Source: Desulfobulbaceae bacterium UBA5611 (GTDB taxonomy: Bacteria; Desulfobacterota; Desulfobulbia; Desulfobulbales; Desulfocapsaceae). From it: 64,000 nt of DNA. Location of the stretch: positions 1-64,000 of the forward strand of contig DIKT01000029.1 of assembly GCA_002424635.1 (NCBI GenBank), read 5' to 3'. Positions 1 to 7,036 of the stretch are shown here, piece by piece. Each line of letters begins with the position of its first letter. Position 1 is the first letter of the stretch. The notes beneath the pieces were generated by a model. It was not told the DNA's origin. It searched no databases and saw only the letters and a list, made by a program, of their open reading frames with translations. The translations under genes were made by a program, and so were the position numbers.

Positions 1-1042
1 GTGGATCAAAGCCTTTGTACCATTCAGCTAGGAGACGTAGGCGCCGCTGCCCTGGATTGGGGTGGCCGAACTCAAGGCCGGCCTTGATACTGGTATCGAT
101 GTCCCAGTCATGCTCCTCCAGGCTCTTCATGTCCACTCCGGCAACCGGCCTGCCGTTCCACAGCAGCGGCTTGCTGCCGCGATATTCGATTCCCCAGTGG
201 GCGCTCAACGGCATGAGGTCATCCGGCTCCTTGTGGAGCAGGTACTCACCGCCGCCGTACACACGCCATTCATGCCATTCGCGGGAATAGATGAGATCAA
301 CGGCTTCATAGCTGAGGTTGACCCGTTCCGGAGGATTAATACTCATGAGGAACTCATCCCCTAAGTGCGAGCTCTGATGATAAAGGCGGAAGCGGAGCGC
401 ATTATCGCCATAGCGGTAGGTGACGGGAAAGCCGATAATATAGTCCGCATTGATGAGATCGGAGGAAGAGGCCTCCAGGTTGAACTGGGCGAACAGGGCA
501 CCTTCCACATTCAACTGCAGGCCATCCCCTTCACGGCTGCCGAAGAAGCGGTACAGGCCGAAGGCCTCTCCGAAGCCGACTGCTGCCATGGTATATCGTT
601 CATCCAGGGAACGGAAACTGTCGAGACTGACAAAGAACTGCGGCTGCTTCGGATCGGCGATAAGCGGCCGGAACAGGTTGCCTGTCGGGAAGGCTTCCGC
701 TTCACTGGTTAGCCCCATAAACCCGCTTGGCCCTTCCGTCTTGCCGACGTCTGCCGGCTGTGCCACAATTGTCATTGCCTGCAAGCCGTCAATGGAGCGG
801 AGCTGTTTGTCGGCAGCCTCACGTCGTAGAGGGTCATCGGTAAACAAGGTGATCCTGGCAATCCCGTTGATTATCTTCAATTGATAGCTGTCTCTCTCCC
901 ATTGCAGGTCCCGCTCAAGAATCGAAGTAATATAACCAGTCAGAAAATCATCACTGACCCTGTCTGCAGCTACTGCTGGGAGACAGGTGCACAAAAACAT
1001 AAGACAGGCAGAGGCGGCGTACAGGTCAAGGTGAAGATTCAT
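1..1042 (-). CDS. DUF1207-family exported protein, 3' part cut by window edge
   Basis: This gene runs off the left edge, so only about 347 N-terminal codons are visible. It starts at the ATG at 1042 and has a clear signal peptide (Met-Asn-Leu-His, hydrophobic stretch, cleavage near Ala-Val-Ala-Ala-Asp). Residues about 30-85 look like a degenerate BON-type fold. The rest matches the DUF1207 pattern, with motifs such as PTGNLFRPLIADPKQP, AAVGFGEAFGLYRF and YHQSSHLGDEF. DUF1207 proteins are exported and probably outer-membrane or periplasmic; their function is not established. The reading frame is open throughout. Plus-strand open frames over the same stretch are shadows. The downstream end and any partner gene lie outside the window. 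Family call is by motif recognition. Confidence 0.8.
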   Translation of the reverse strand, partial: MNLHLDLYAASACLMFLCTCLPAVAADRVSDDFLTGYITSILERDLQWERDSYQLKIINGIARITLFTDDPLRREAADKQLRSIDGLQAMTIVAQPADVGKTEGPSGFMGLTSEAEAFPTGNLFRPLIADPKQPQFFVSLDSFRSLDERYTMAAVGFGEAFGLYRFFGSREGDGLQLNVEGALFAQFNLEASSSDLINADYIIGFPVTYRYGDNALRFRLYHQSSHLGDEFLMSINPPERVNLSYEAVDLIYSREWHEWRVYGGGEYLLHKEPDDLMPLSAHWGIEYRGSKPLLWNGRPVAGVDMKSLEEHDWDIDTSIKAGLEFGHPNPGQRRLRLLAEWYKGFDP

Positions 1043-1123
1043 AGCAGGCCATGTGGTAATTGCGTCAGCATGATTGATGGATCTTTGTGTCGGTTCAGTA
1101 TGGCGGTTACCTGCTGCAATACA

Positions 1124-1149
1124 AGCCCGCAGGTCAAATCCAGCGGGCT
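1124..1149 (-). terminator. Hairpin after the Thr-rich protein gene
   Basis: AGCCCGC at 1124-1130 pairs perfectly with GCGGGCT at 1143-1149 across a 12-nt loop. It lies about 30 nt beyond the stop of the gene at 1178-1576 on the same strand and is followed by a T-containing but not pure U tract. It probably ends that transcript before the DUF1207 gene. Confidence 0.5.
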
Positions 1150-1177
1150 GCTCAACTTGGTCCTGCGGTCCGACCGC

Positions 1178-1576
1178 CTATTTACTCTCAGTGGTAGTAG
1201 TAGTGGTGGTCTTTTTTTCGATCGTTGGTTTCTCCGTCGTTGTTGTCGTCTTTCGCACTACTACTTTCTCGGCGATCATGCGATCGCCTTCAAGATTGTA
1301 ATAAACGGTGACTGGTAAGCCGGATTTGACAGTTTCAATGGAGACAGGTGCACCCGTCTCGTCAACATAAGTTGTTGTCTCCGTGTAATAGTACTGGGTC
1401 GGAGATGAACTGGTTTCCGTCCGGATCACCAGGGTGTCGGGGTTGATCTCAGTGACCTGACCGGTTGATTCAGTTGTCGTGATCGTACTGACAGTCGTCT
1501 CTTCCAGTTGAGCCAATACGGAGTAAGGCATGACCAAAACGGCAAAGGTGAATACTAATGGCATTATCTTTTTCAT
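1178..1576 (-). CDS. Secreted Thr-rich hypothetical protein
   Basis: A 132-residue protein with a signal peptide (residues 1-22, ending in Ser-Val-Leu-Ala) and no recognised domain. The mature part is rich in Thr, Glu and Val. A central stretch (residues about 38-105) looks like a small beta-rich domain with phrases such as VTEINPDTLVIRTETSS and LPVTVYYNLEGDRM. The C-terminal tail repeats blocks of four to seven Thr around EKP and closely resembles the tail of the lipoprotein just upstream (1682-1852). The start is supported by AAGGAAATG before the ATG. It lies about 105 nt downstream of the lipoprotein on the same strand and is probably co-transcribed from the sigma-54 promoter at 1953-1967. 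Function unknown. Confidence 0.75.
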   Translation of the reverse strand: MKKIMPLVFTFAVLVMPYSVLAQLEETTVSTITTTESTGQVTEINPDTLVIRTETSSSPTQYYYTETTTYVDETGAPVSIETVKSGLPVTVYYNLEGDRMIAEKVVVRKTTTTTEKPTIEKKTTTTTTTESK

Positions 1577-1681
1577 AACATTTCCTTCTTCTATTTAACA
1601 TTATCTCTATAGTCTTGATTGCTATTCGCAATAGACTGCTTGTTGATGTATGGAACTAGCCCTGATGAACGAGATAAGTGT

Positions 1682-1852
1682 CTAATTCTTTTCGATGGTG
1701 GTGGTAGTGGTGGTCTGTTCATTGACTACCGGTTTTTCAATAGTGGTTGTCGTTTGCCGAACGGTGCTTTCATCTTTGGATGAACAGGCCCCCAGGGTGC
1801 CAATCAGCATAAGCAGAACTAAAAAAGGCAGTAAAATTTGTTTCATTTTCAT
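1682..1852 (-). CDS. Small Thr-rich lipoprotein
   Basis: A 56-residue predicted lipoprotein. I place the start at 1852 (MKMKQILLPF) because AAGGAG stands seven bases before it and the next residues form a lipoprotein signal ending in the lipobox Leu-Gly-Ala-Cys; an upstream in-frame ATG would bury the signal. After the lipidated Cys the protein is only about 35 residues long: SSKDES followed by Thr blocks around IEKP. The same tail occurs at the C terminus of the next gene (1178-1576). A -24/-12 promoter lies about 100 nt upstream with a class 1 upstream element beyond it. Likely an envelope stress lipoprotein; no biochemical role can be assigned. Confidence 0.75.
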   Translation of the reverse strand: MKMKQILLPFLVLLMLIGTLGACSSKDESTVRQTTTTIEKPVVNEQTTTTTTIEKN

Positions 1853-1952
1853 GATGGAACTCCTTGTATAGGTTTTTTGATAACTGAACAATCAATCAAA
1901 TGAGAGGACTCTCCAGCGGCCATATAATTTTTTTCTTGTCAAACTAAAGTAT

Positions 1953-1967
1953 GCAGATGTTATGCCA
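1953..1967 (-). promoter_or_regulatory. Sigma-54 (-24/-12) promoter of the lipoprotein gene
   Basis: On the minus strand the sequence reads TGGCAT, five bases, then CTGCA, matching the TGGCAC-N5-TTGC consensus with the invariant GG and GC at the right spacing. The predicted start is near 1942, giving a leader of about 90 nt to the lipoprotein ATG. The -24 GG is at 1965-1966. Confidence 0.7.
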
Positions 1968-2068
1968 GTATTCCTTGCTGTTATCTTATGGCAGCTATCA
2001 GGATGATATTATGATAAAAAATATGAGAGAGTGTATTGAAAAAGGAGGTCCCCATAGTCGCAGTTTAG

Positions 2069-2099
2069 GGTGGTATATAACCTGTGGTTGTATTTGACC
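2069..2099 (-). promoter_or_regulatory. Class 1 upstream element (copy B), putative activator site
   Basis: This is one of three 31-bp elements that align without gaps. On the plus strand it reads GGTGGTATATAACC, T, GTGG, then TTGTATTTGACC. It starts 103 bp from the -24 GG of the promoter at 1953-1967, the usual place for an enhancer-binding protein of sigma-54. Copies A (3607-3637) and C (32973-33003) have the same orientation and almost the same distance to their promoters. Confidence 0.65.
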
Positions 2100-2249
2100 G
2101 TTTTTCCGGAATTGCGGAGATGTTAGCAATAATGCTGTTATTCGGCGAGCAGATCAGGACGCTGATAATCAATAGTCGTTCTTGTCGGTTTGCATATAGA
2201 TGACCGGCGTCATCGTGCAGGAGACTGTCTGCACGTGTGTTAAATGCAA

Positions 2250-2288
2250 AAGGCATTTTCTCGATGCTTAAAATCGAGAAAATGCCTT
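2250..2288. repeat. Perfect 16-bp inverted repeat (long hairpin)
   Basis: AAGGCATTTTCTCGAT at 2250-2265 is exactly complementary to 2273-2288 across a 7-nt loop. On the minus strand it follows the small ORF 2343-2513 and is followed by a short T-rich stretch, so it may end that transcript. The remaining sequence between 1892 and 2342 holds the promoter and upstream element described separately and no convincing gene. Confidence 0.6.
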
Positions 2289-2342
2289 GAATGTTGTTTA
2301 TCTTTACTGCTCAGAATAAAGAAACGTGCAACTTTGAAATTG

Positions 2343-2513
2343 CTAACAATAGCGCAATAGATCCCACACTTCCTCGTTGGCGGTGCTTTCTGCCTGCAAA
2401 GGCATCCAAGCTTGAACTCGCTGGTAAAGATTATAGGACTTATTGAAATCTTTAATATGAGCCTCTGTTGTCAGAGCTGGATCTGGTGCCTTGAATGCTA
2501 ATATCTTTTCCAT
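2343..2513 (-). CDS. Small hypothetical protein, 56 aa
   Basis: A short open frame beginning MEKILAFKAPDPALTTEAH and ending LLRYC. GGAG stands about 10 bases before the ATG. Composition is soluble and mixed-charge, with no signal peptide or membrane segment. It lies about 230 nt downstream of the 48-residue membrane protein on the same strand and is followed by the 16-bp hairpin at 2250-2288, so a discrete small gene is plausible. I do not recognise the family. An alternative is a non-coding leader. Confidence 0.4.
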   Translation of the reverse strand: MEKILAFKAPDPALTTEAHIKDFNKSYNLYQRVQAWMPLQAESTANEEVWDLLRYC

Positions 2514-2746
2514 TTTTAGTTCTACTCCAAAAATTTTATGAAATTTTTTATGTTAAAAATAAATTTATTCAGGCATAATTTCTTATGCTGCCCCAGCAGA
2601 TTGTCCAGCCGGTGCATGGTCACATTCAAATGACTATCTTGGGAATATAGTCAGCGCTTCATGATTGCAACTAAAGTCAATCGTTCCATAACCGTCTGGT
2701 GCTCTGTTCTCGCTGTTCTCGCTGCCAATCGTTATGTGAACAATAG

Positions 2747-2893
2747 CTACAGACGTCGACCTTGGATAACGCGAATCACGATCACTATCACGGCGATGAC
2801 CAGGAGGATATGAATAAAGCCGCCCATGGTGTAAGAAGAGACAAAGCCTAGGAGCCAAAGAATAACCAGGATGATAGCAATTGTTTCAAGCAT
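2747..2893 (-). CDS. Small membrane protein, Lmo0937-like family
   Basis: A 48-residue protein beginning MLETIAIILVILWLLG, with two hydrophobic helices separated by a turn (SSYTMGGF) and a basic C terminus (IQGRRL). This pattern matches the small Lmo0937-type membrane proteins that recur in stress-gene clusters. AGGAG stands six bases before the ATG at 2893. It follows the BON lipoprotein gene (stop at 3038) on the same strand, so it could be expressed by read-through from the sigma-54 promoter at 3492-3508. Function of the family is unknown. The 2514-2746 stretch below it shows no convincing gene. Confidence 0.75.
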   Translation of the reverse strand: MLETIAIILVILWLLGFVSSYTMGGFIHILLVIAVIVIVIRVIQGRRL

Positions 2894-3000
2894 GTTTTCT
2901 CCTTTTGCCATAGAAGTGGCGAATTAATTAAGAGCCCGGCCTGCAGGGCCAATAGGTCTGAGATAAAATCGTTTTACTTAATGTCGCTGCAAGTCGATAT

Positions 3001-3032
3001 ATTCGTCCCGGGACTTAGGTTCTGGGACGAAT
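3001..3032 (-). terminator. Hairpin directly after the BON lipoprotein gene
   Basis: ATTCGTCCC at 3001-3009 pairs with GGGACGAAT at 3024-3032. It begins six bases beyond the stop at 3038 but lacks a clear U tract, so it may be a partial terminator or an mRNA 3' stabiliser before the membrane-protein gene at 2747-2893. Confidence 0.4.
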
Positions 3033-3037
3033 TATCA

Positions 3038-3349
3038 TCATCGAAGGCGCATGTCATTTTTGACTGATGTGACCCCTTTGACGCCACGGGCGACCTGGAC
3101 GGCCTTGTCGATGTGTGCCTGGGAACTGACGAAACCGCTCAATTGAACAACTCCTTTGAAGGTTTCAACACTGATTTCGGTAAATTTAAGTTCAGGATCT
3201 TCCAGTATTGCCGCTTTGACCTTGGTGGTGATCACAGCATCATCGACAAATTCACCAGTACTTTTTGTCTTGTCTGTTGAGGCACAACCCATGAACAAGG
3301 CCATAAGCATGATCAGTAAAAAGCCTGAAAAAATTTTTTGAAGTTTCAT
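3038..3349 (-). CDS. BON-domain lipoprotein (OsmY-like)
   Basis: A 103-residue predicted lipoprotein. The start at 3349 (MKLQKIFSGF) is chosen because GGAGG precedes it and a lipoprotein signal follows, ending at Met-Gly-Cys-Ala. Residues about 35-103 form one BON domain (VDDAVITTKVKAAILEDPEL through VKGVTSVKNDMRLR), with the conserved central glycine of VVQLSGFV. BON domains are thought to bind phospholipid or envelope surfaces and are typical of osmotic-shock proteins. A -24/-12 promoter lies about 150 bp upstream with a class 1 element behind it. The leader of about 133 nt has a small CCTCTG/CAGAGG hairpin near 3380-3405. A second BON protein is encoded at 51595-51984. Confidence 0.85.
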   Translation of the reverse strand: MKLQKIFSGFLLIMLMALFMGCASTDKTKSTGEFVDDAVITTKVKAAILEDPELKFTEISVETFKGVVQLSGFVSSQAHIDKAVQVARGVKGVTSVKNDMRLR

Positions 3350-3491
3350 GATGTTTCCTCCTGATAATTTATAATAAATACCTCTGATAATTGCTAAGAC
3401 CAGAGGCTCCCTAGTACATTTTTGATTCTTTTCCGGTAAACCTTTAATTTCGGCATGGGACCGTAAAGCGAAGCCCCTTGTTTTAGATAAA

Positions 3492-3508
3492 AGCAAAGTT
3501 TGTGCCGG
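3492..3508 (-). promoter_or_regulatory. Sigma-54 promoter of the BON lipoprotein gene
   Basis: On the minus strand: CGGCAC, AAACT, TTGCT, nearly the full -24/-12 consensus with correct 5-bp spacing. The predicted start is near 3482. The -24 GG (3505-3506) is 101 bp from the class 1 element at 3607-3637. Confidence 0.75.
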
Positions 3509-3606
3509 ATGTAAATTTCTCCTGGCGTCTTACTTATCTTCCTTATTTAGCAAGCTATTTCACCAATAGCATAATTTGTCTTCTTGCTATAAATAGTGTT
3601 AAAAAA

Positions 3607-3637
3607 GGTTATATTTAGCCGGTGGTTGGATATAACC
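3607..3637 (-). promoter_or_regulatory. Class 1 upstream element (copy A)
   Basis: Plus-strand reading: GGTTATATTTAGCC, G, GTGG, TTGGATATAACC, 31 bp, colinear with copies at 2069 and 32973. The two ends form an inverted repeat (GGTTATAT and ATATAACC). It is the candidate binding site of a sigma-54 activator for the BON lipoprotein gene. The 3638-3916 stretch between it and the plus-strand hairpin has a CTGGGCC/GGCCCAG inverted repeat (3657-3663, 3695-3701) but no gene I can support. Confidence 0.65.
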
Positions 3638-3916
3638 ACTTTGGTTCAATTCCTGACTGGGCCTTAATGTGCTATTTCTTATGAAGGTTGCTACGGCCCA
3701 GCTGGCATTAAATTCATTCTGATAACAAAGAAGAAAAAGTACTGTACAAAGCGGCGTTAGTTGATTAATATATGAGACTTTGAAATATTTCTTGGATTCG
3801 TTGACCTCCCTTCATGTCTTTGCGGAATGATAGAAAAATTCAAAATATTTTAATCTTGAGCGTGTCAAACTGCCAATTGCTTCTGGTGGCTGTTGTGGTT
3901 TATAGGTCTGTTGAAT

Positions 3917-3952
3917 GAGGAGTTGCAGGTTCTGTGACTCCTTCTTTTTTTA
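3917..3952 (+). terminator. Orphan intrinsic terminator upstream of fusA
   Basis: AGGAGT at 3918-3923 pairs with ACTCCT at 3937-3942, followed by TCTTTTTTTATT on the plus strand. No plus-strand gene precedes it, so it may end a small RNA or act as an attenuator in the leader of the EF-G gene, whose ATG is at 4011. Confidence 0.5.
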
Positions 3953-4010
3953 TTCTATCCGGGGTCGGCTTCGTTCCGGCAGGAAGATTTAGGTGTAGGG
4001 GATAGCAATC

Positions 4011-6095
4011 ATGAGTGTAGATTTAAGTAATGTGCGGAATATAGGGATCAGCGCCCATATTGATTCAGGAAAGACGACTCTGACCGAACGCATCCTGTTT
4101 TATACGGACCGGATTCATGCCATTCACGATGTTCGTGGCAAGGATGGAGTCGGCGCTAAAATGGATTCCATGGAACTTGAAAGAGAACGTGGAATTACCA
4201 TTCAGTCAGCAGCCACATTTTGCAACTGGAAGGGCAAGGATATCAATATCATTGATACTCCCGGCCATGTTGATTTTACTATTGAAGTTGAACGCGCCCT
4301 CCGGGTTCTGGATGGCGCTGTTCTGGTCCTCTGTTCAGTGGGCGGTGTGCAGTCGCAGTCCATTACTGTCAACCGGCAGATGACCCGTTATAAGGTACCT
4401 CGTATTGCCTTTATTAATAAATGTGATCGGACCGGTGCCAATCCGGAGCGGGTGACCGCCCAGTTGCGTGAAAAGCTGGGGTTGAATGCCCTTATGGTGC
4501 AAATGCCTATCGGTCTGGAAAACGATCTGGTGGGTGTGGTTGATCTGGTCACCATGAAGGCCCTATATTTTGAGGGAGAAAATGGCGAGATTATCCGCGA
4601 GGAGGAGATCCCGGCCGCCCTGCAGGCACGAGCCCAGGAAAAAAGAGAAGAGCTGCTGGAAGCGGTATCCATGTTTTCCGATGAGCTGATGGAAGTAATG
4701 CTGGAAGAAGGTGCGATTGATCCAGAGCTGATCCGTGACGCCATCCGCAAGGGCACTCTGGCCCTGGAACTTACTCCGGTCTTTGTCGGCTCCGCCTATA
4801 AGAATAAAGCGGTACAGCCCATGCTTGATGGCGTCAATGCCTATCTGCCCTGTCCCACTGATGTTGTTAATGTGGCCCTTGATCTCAATAATGAGGAAAA
4901 AGAGTTTGCCGTGACCAATAGTCCTGAAGATCCACTGATCATGCTGGCCTTCAAGCTTGAAGATGGCCGCTACGGCCAGTTGACCTATGTCCGGACCTAT
5001 CAGGGCAAGCTCAACAAAGGCGATACTGTTTTTAACAGCCGTACCGGCAAGAAGGTCAAGATCGGTCGTCTATGCCGGATGCATTCCGACGAGATGGAGG
5101 ATATCGAGTTCTGCGGCTCAGGCGATATCGTGGCTCTGTTCGGCGTGGATTGTGCCTCCGGTGATACCTTTTGCTCCGGCGATATCTCCTGCTCCATGAG
5201 CTCCATGCATATACCGGAGCCGGTAATCTCTTTGGCTATTGTCCCGGTGGATAATAAGGCCCAGATCAACATGTCCAAGGCCTTGAATCGTTTTACCAAG
5301 GAAGATCCGACCTTTAAGACCTTCGTCGATCATGAGACTAATGAAACCATTATCTCCGGTATGGGCGAGCTGCATCTGGAAGTTTATGTCGAGCGCATGA
5401 AACGGGAATATAATGCCGAGGTTCAGGTGGGCGCCCCCCAGGTGGCCTATCGTGAGACCATCACCGCTCGGGCCGAGTTCAACTATACCCACAAGAAACA
5501 GACCGGTGGTTCGGGTCAGTTCGGTCGGGTGGCCGGTTATATGGAGCCGCTGGAAGAGGGAGAGTATGAATTTGTTGACTCTATCGTCGGCGGTTCTATT
5601 CCCCGGGAATTTATTTCTTCCTGTGATAAGGGTTTTCAGAAGAGTCTGGTCAAGGGTTCGCTATGCGGATCAGGCGTTACCGGAGTTCGTTGCGTCATCA
5701 ATGACGGCGCCTATCATGCCGTCGATTCCTCGGATGTGGCCTTCCAACTGGCAGCCATCGGCGCCTTCAAGGATGGATACATGAAGGCCAAGCCTGTGAT
5801 CATGGAGCCGATCATGAAGGTCTCCGTCGAAGGACCCACCGAGTTTCAGGGGTCGATTATGGGGAGTATCAATCAGCGTCGCGGCATGATTATCGGCACC
5901 ATGGAAGAGGGCAATTATACCGTGGTTGAGGCTGATGTGCCTTTATCTGAGATGTTTGGTTATTCAACCACCCTGCGGTCTTTAACCCAGGGCAAGGCCG
6001 AGTTTACTATGGAGTTTTCTGCCTTTAAGCAGGTGCCAAAACTGGTCAATGATGAGCTGATCAAAAAATATCAGAGTGAAAAGAAAAACGCTTAA
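4011..6095 (+). CDS. fusA: Translation elongation factor G (spd/mitochondrial-type)
   Basis: A 694-residue GTPase that catalyses ribosome translocation. The GTP-binding motifs are intact: AHIDSGKTTLTER (P loop, residues 15-27), RERGITI (switch I), DTPGH (G3) and NKCD (G4). Domains II-V follow in normal order, including HKKQTGGSGQFGRV of domain IV. The P loop carries Ser-Gly-Lys-Thr-Thr-Leu rather than Ala-Gly-Lys-Thr-Thr-Thr, and the stretch after DTPGH reads SVGGVQSQS, features of the mitochondrial-EFG1-like spdEFG1 branch rather than canonical EF-G. It stands alone, without rpsL, rpsG or tuf, as expected for a dispersed copy. The start follows a weak AGGGG. A second EF-G elsewhere in the genome is likely but not visible. 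Confidence 0.95.
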   Translation: MSVDLSNVRNIGISAHIDSGKTTLTERILFYTDRIHAIHDVRGKDGVGAKMDSMELERERGITIQSAATFCNWKGKDINIIDTPGHVDFTIEVERALRVLDGAVLVLCSVGGVQSQSITVNRQMTRYKVPRIAFINKCDRTGANPERVTAQLREKLGLNALMVQMPIGLENDLVGVVDLVTMKALYFEGENGEIIREEEIPAALQARAQEKREELLEAVSMFSDELMEVMLEEGAIDPELIRDAIRKGTLALELTPVFVGSAYKNKAVQPMLDGVNAYLPCPTDVVNVALDLNNEEKEFAVTNSPEDPLIMLAFKLEDGRYGQLTYVRTYQGKLNKGDTVFNSRTGKKVKIGRLCRMHSDEMEDIEFCGSGDIVALFGVDCASGDTFCSGDISCSMSSMHIPEPVISLAIVPVDNKAQINMSKALNRFTKEDPTFKTFVDHETNETIISGMGELHLEVYVERMKREYNAEVQVGAPQVAYRETITARAEFNYTHKKQTGGSGQFGRVAGYMEPLEEGEYEFVDSIVGGSIPREFISSCDKGFQKSLVKGSLCGSGVTGVRCVINDGAYHAVDSSDVAFQLAAIGAFKDGYMKAKPVIMEPIMKVSVEGPTEFQGSIMGSINQRRGMIIGTMEEGNYTVVEADVPLSEMFGYSTTLRSLTQGKAEFTMEFSAFKQVPKLVNDELIKKYQSEKKNA

Positions 6096-6192
6096 GATTA
6101 CTGGATAAAGGTAGTATTGTTCCGGATATGGCTTCCATAACCGGCAGATCGTCCTTGGTGGGCGAGCCAACAGATAAAAGAGGTACACGGTC

Positions 6193-6900
6193 ATGGCGAA
6201 AAAAGACCTGGTAATGAAAAATCCCTTGCGTGTTCTGGGACTTGAAAAAAAGGTAAAAGAAAAAGGCGCTGGTATGGGCTTGGTCATAGCTCGTGCCGGT
6301 CTGGGTAAGACCGCCATTCTGGTCCAGATTGCACTGGATTCAATGTTGTGGGGCGATAAGGTGCTGCATGTCTCTATCGGTGAGAGCTTCGACAAGACCC
6401 GCGCCTGGTATGATGATATCCTTGATCTGATGGCCGCCGAAAAGAAAAATGACAACTTTCAGACTACTGTGACTGAGATCATGTCAAATCGAATGATCAT
6501 GACCTTCAAGGAAAATTCTTTCAATCAGGCCAAGCTTGAAGAAAGACTGGATGATCTGGTGCAGCAGAATATTTATAAACCTGTGTGTCTGATTATTGAT
6601 GGCTATGATTTTCAAAAAGGGGATCGTGCCGCCCTGCAGGAATTCAAGGAATTCATGGTTCGACGCGGCCTGAAAATGATCTGGTTCTCTGCGACGACTC
6701 ATCGCGATGATGAGCGCAAGAGCCCTGTTGGCGTGCCTGCCCCCTGTCATGATATTGATGATCTTTTTGATGTGGCCCTGTTGATTGCCCCGAAGGAAGA
6801 TGCTATTGATCTGAAAATTCTTAAATGTGTCGGTGGCGTGATAGATAGTGGTACCTCCTTGACGCTTGATCCTTCAACCATGCTGATCAGAAAGGCCTAG
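6193..6900 (+). CDS. P-loop NTPase of unknown function
   Basis: A 235-residue cytoplasmic protein with a Walker A motif ARAGLGKTA (residues about 33-41) and a Walker B-like stretch VCLIIDGYDF (residues about 130-140). The overall RecA/KaiC-like order (Walker A, Ser-Ile-Gly-Glu-Ser strand, Walker B, then IWFSATTH as a possible sensor strand) suggests an ATPase fold. There is no signal peptide or membrane segment. It lies about 100 nt after fusA on the same strand and ends before a strong terminator at 6974-7009, so the two may form one transcript. I do not know its partner or substrate. Confidence 0.8.
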   Translation: MAKKDLVMKNPLRVLGLEKKVKEKGAGMGLVIARAGLGKTAILVQIALDSMLWGDKVLHVSIGESFDKTRAWYDDILDLMAAEKKNDNFQTTVTEIMSNRMIMTFKENSFNQAKLEERLDDLVQQNIYKPVCLIIDGYDFQKGDRAALQEFKEFMVRRGLKMIWFSATTHRDDERKSPVGVPAPCHDIDDLFDVALLIAPKEDAIDLKILKCVGGVIDSGTSLTLDPSTMLIRKA

Positions 6901-6973
6901 CCGAAAAAAAGCGGGCTGGCCTGTGATGTCGCCGAAATATTTGTGGGTTTATTAGTTCAAACACAGAGTGCAA

Positions 6974-7009
6974 AGCGGGTACCTCCTACAGGAGATACCC
7001 GCTTTTTTT
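6974..7009 (+). terminator. Strong intrinsic terminator just upstream of hisA
   Basis: AGCGGGTA at 6974-6981 pairs with TACCCGCT at 6996-7003, with an inner CTC/GAG extension, followed by seven T residues. It closes the fusA/P-loop transcript. Because hisA starts only 28 bp further, it could also lie inside the hisA leader and act as an attenuator. Confidence 0.85.
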
Positions 7010-7036
7010 GTCTAAGCCAAGTCCAGGCAGGAAATT

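Noticed and set aside
15..884. Several plus-strand open frames at the left end
   Set aside because: They are antisense to a continuous minus-strand DUF1207 frame with a signal peptide and family motifs.
2065..2256. Minus-strand frame of 63 codons beginning MPFAFNTRADS
   Set aside because: It overlaps the long hairpin and the class 1 element, has no ribosome site and no recognisable composition.
3425..3480. A plus-strand stretch with GGTAAACC and GGGACCGTAAAGC resembling a c-di-GMP-I riboswitch
   Set aside because: The P1b hairpin does not form, GGGACGCAAAGC is not matched, and the strand is antisense to the BON leader.
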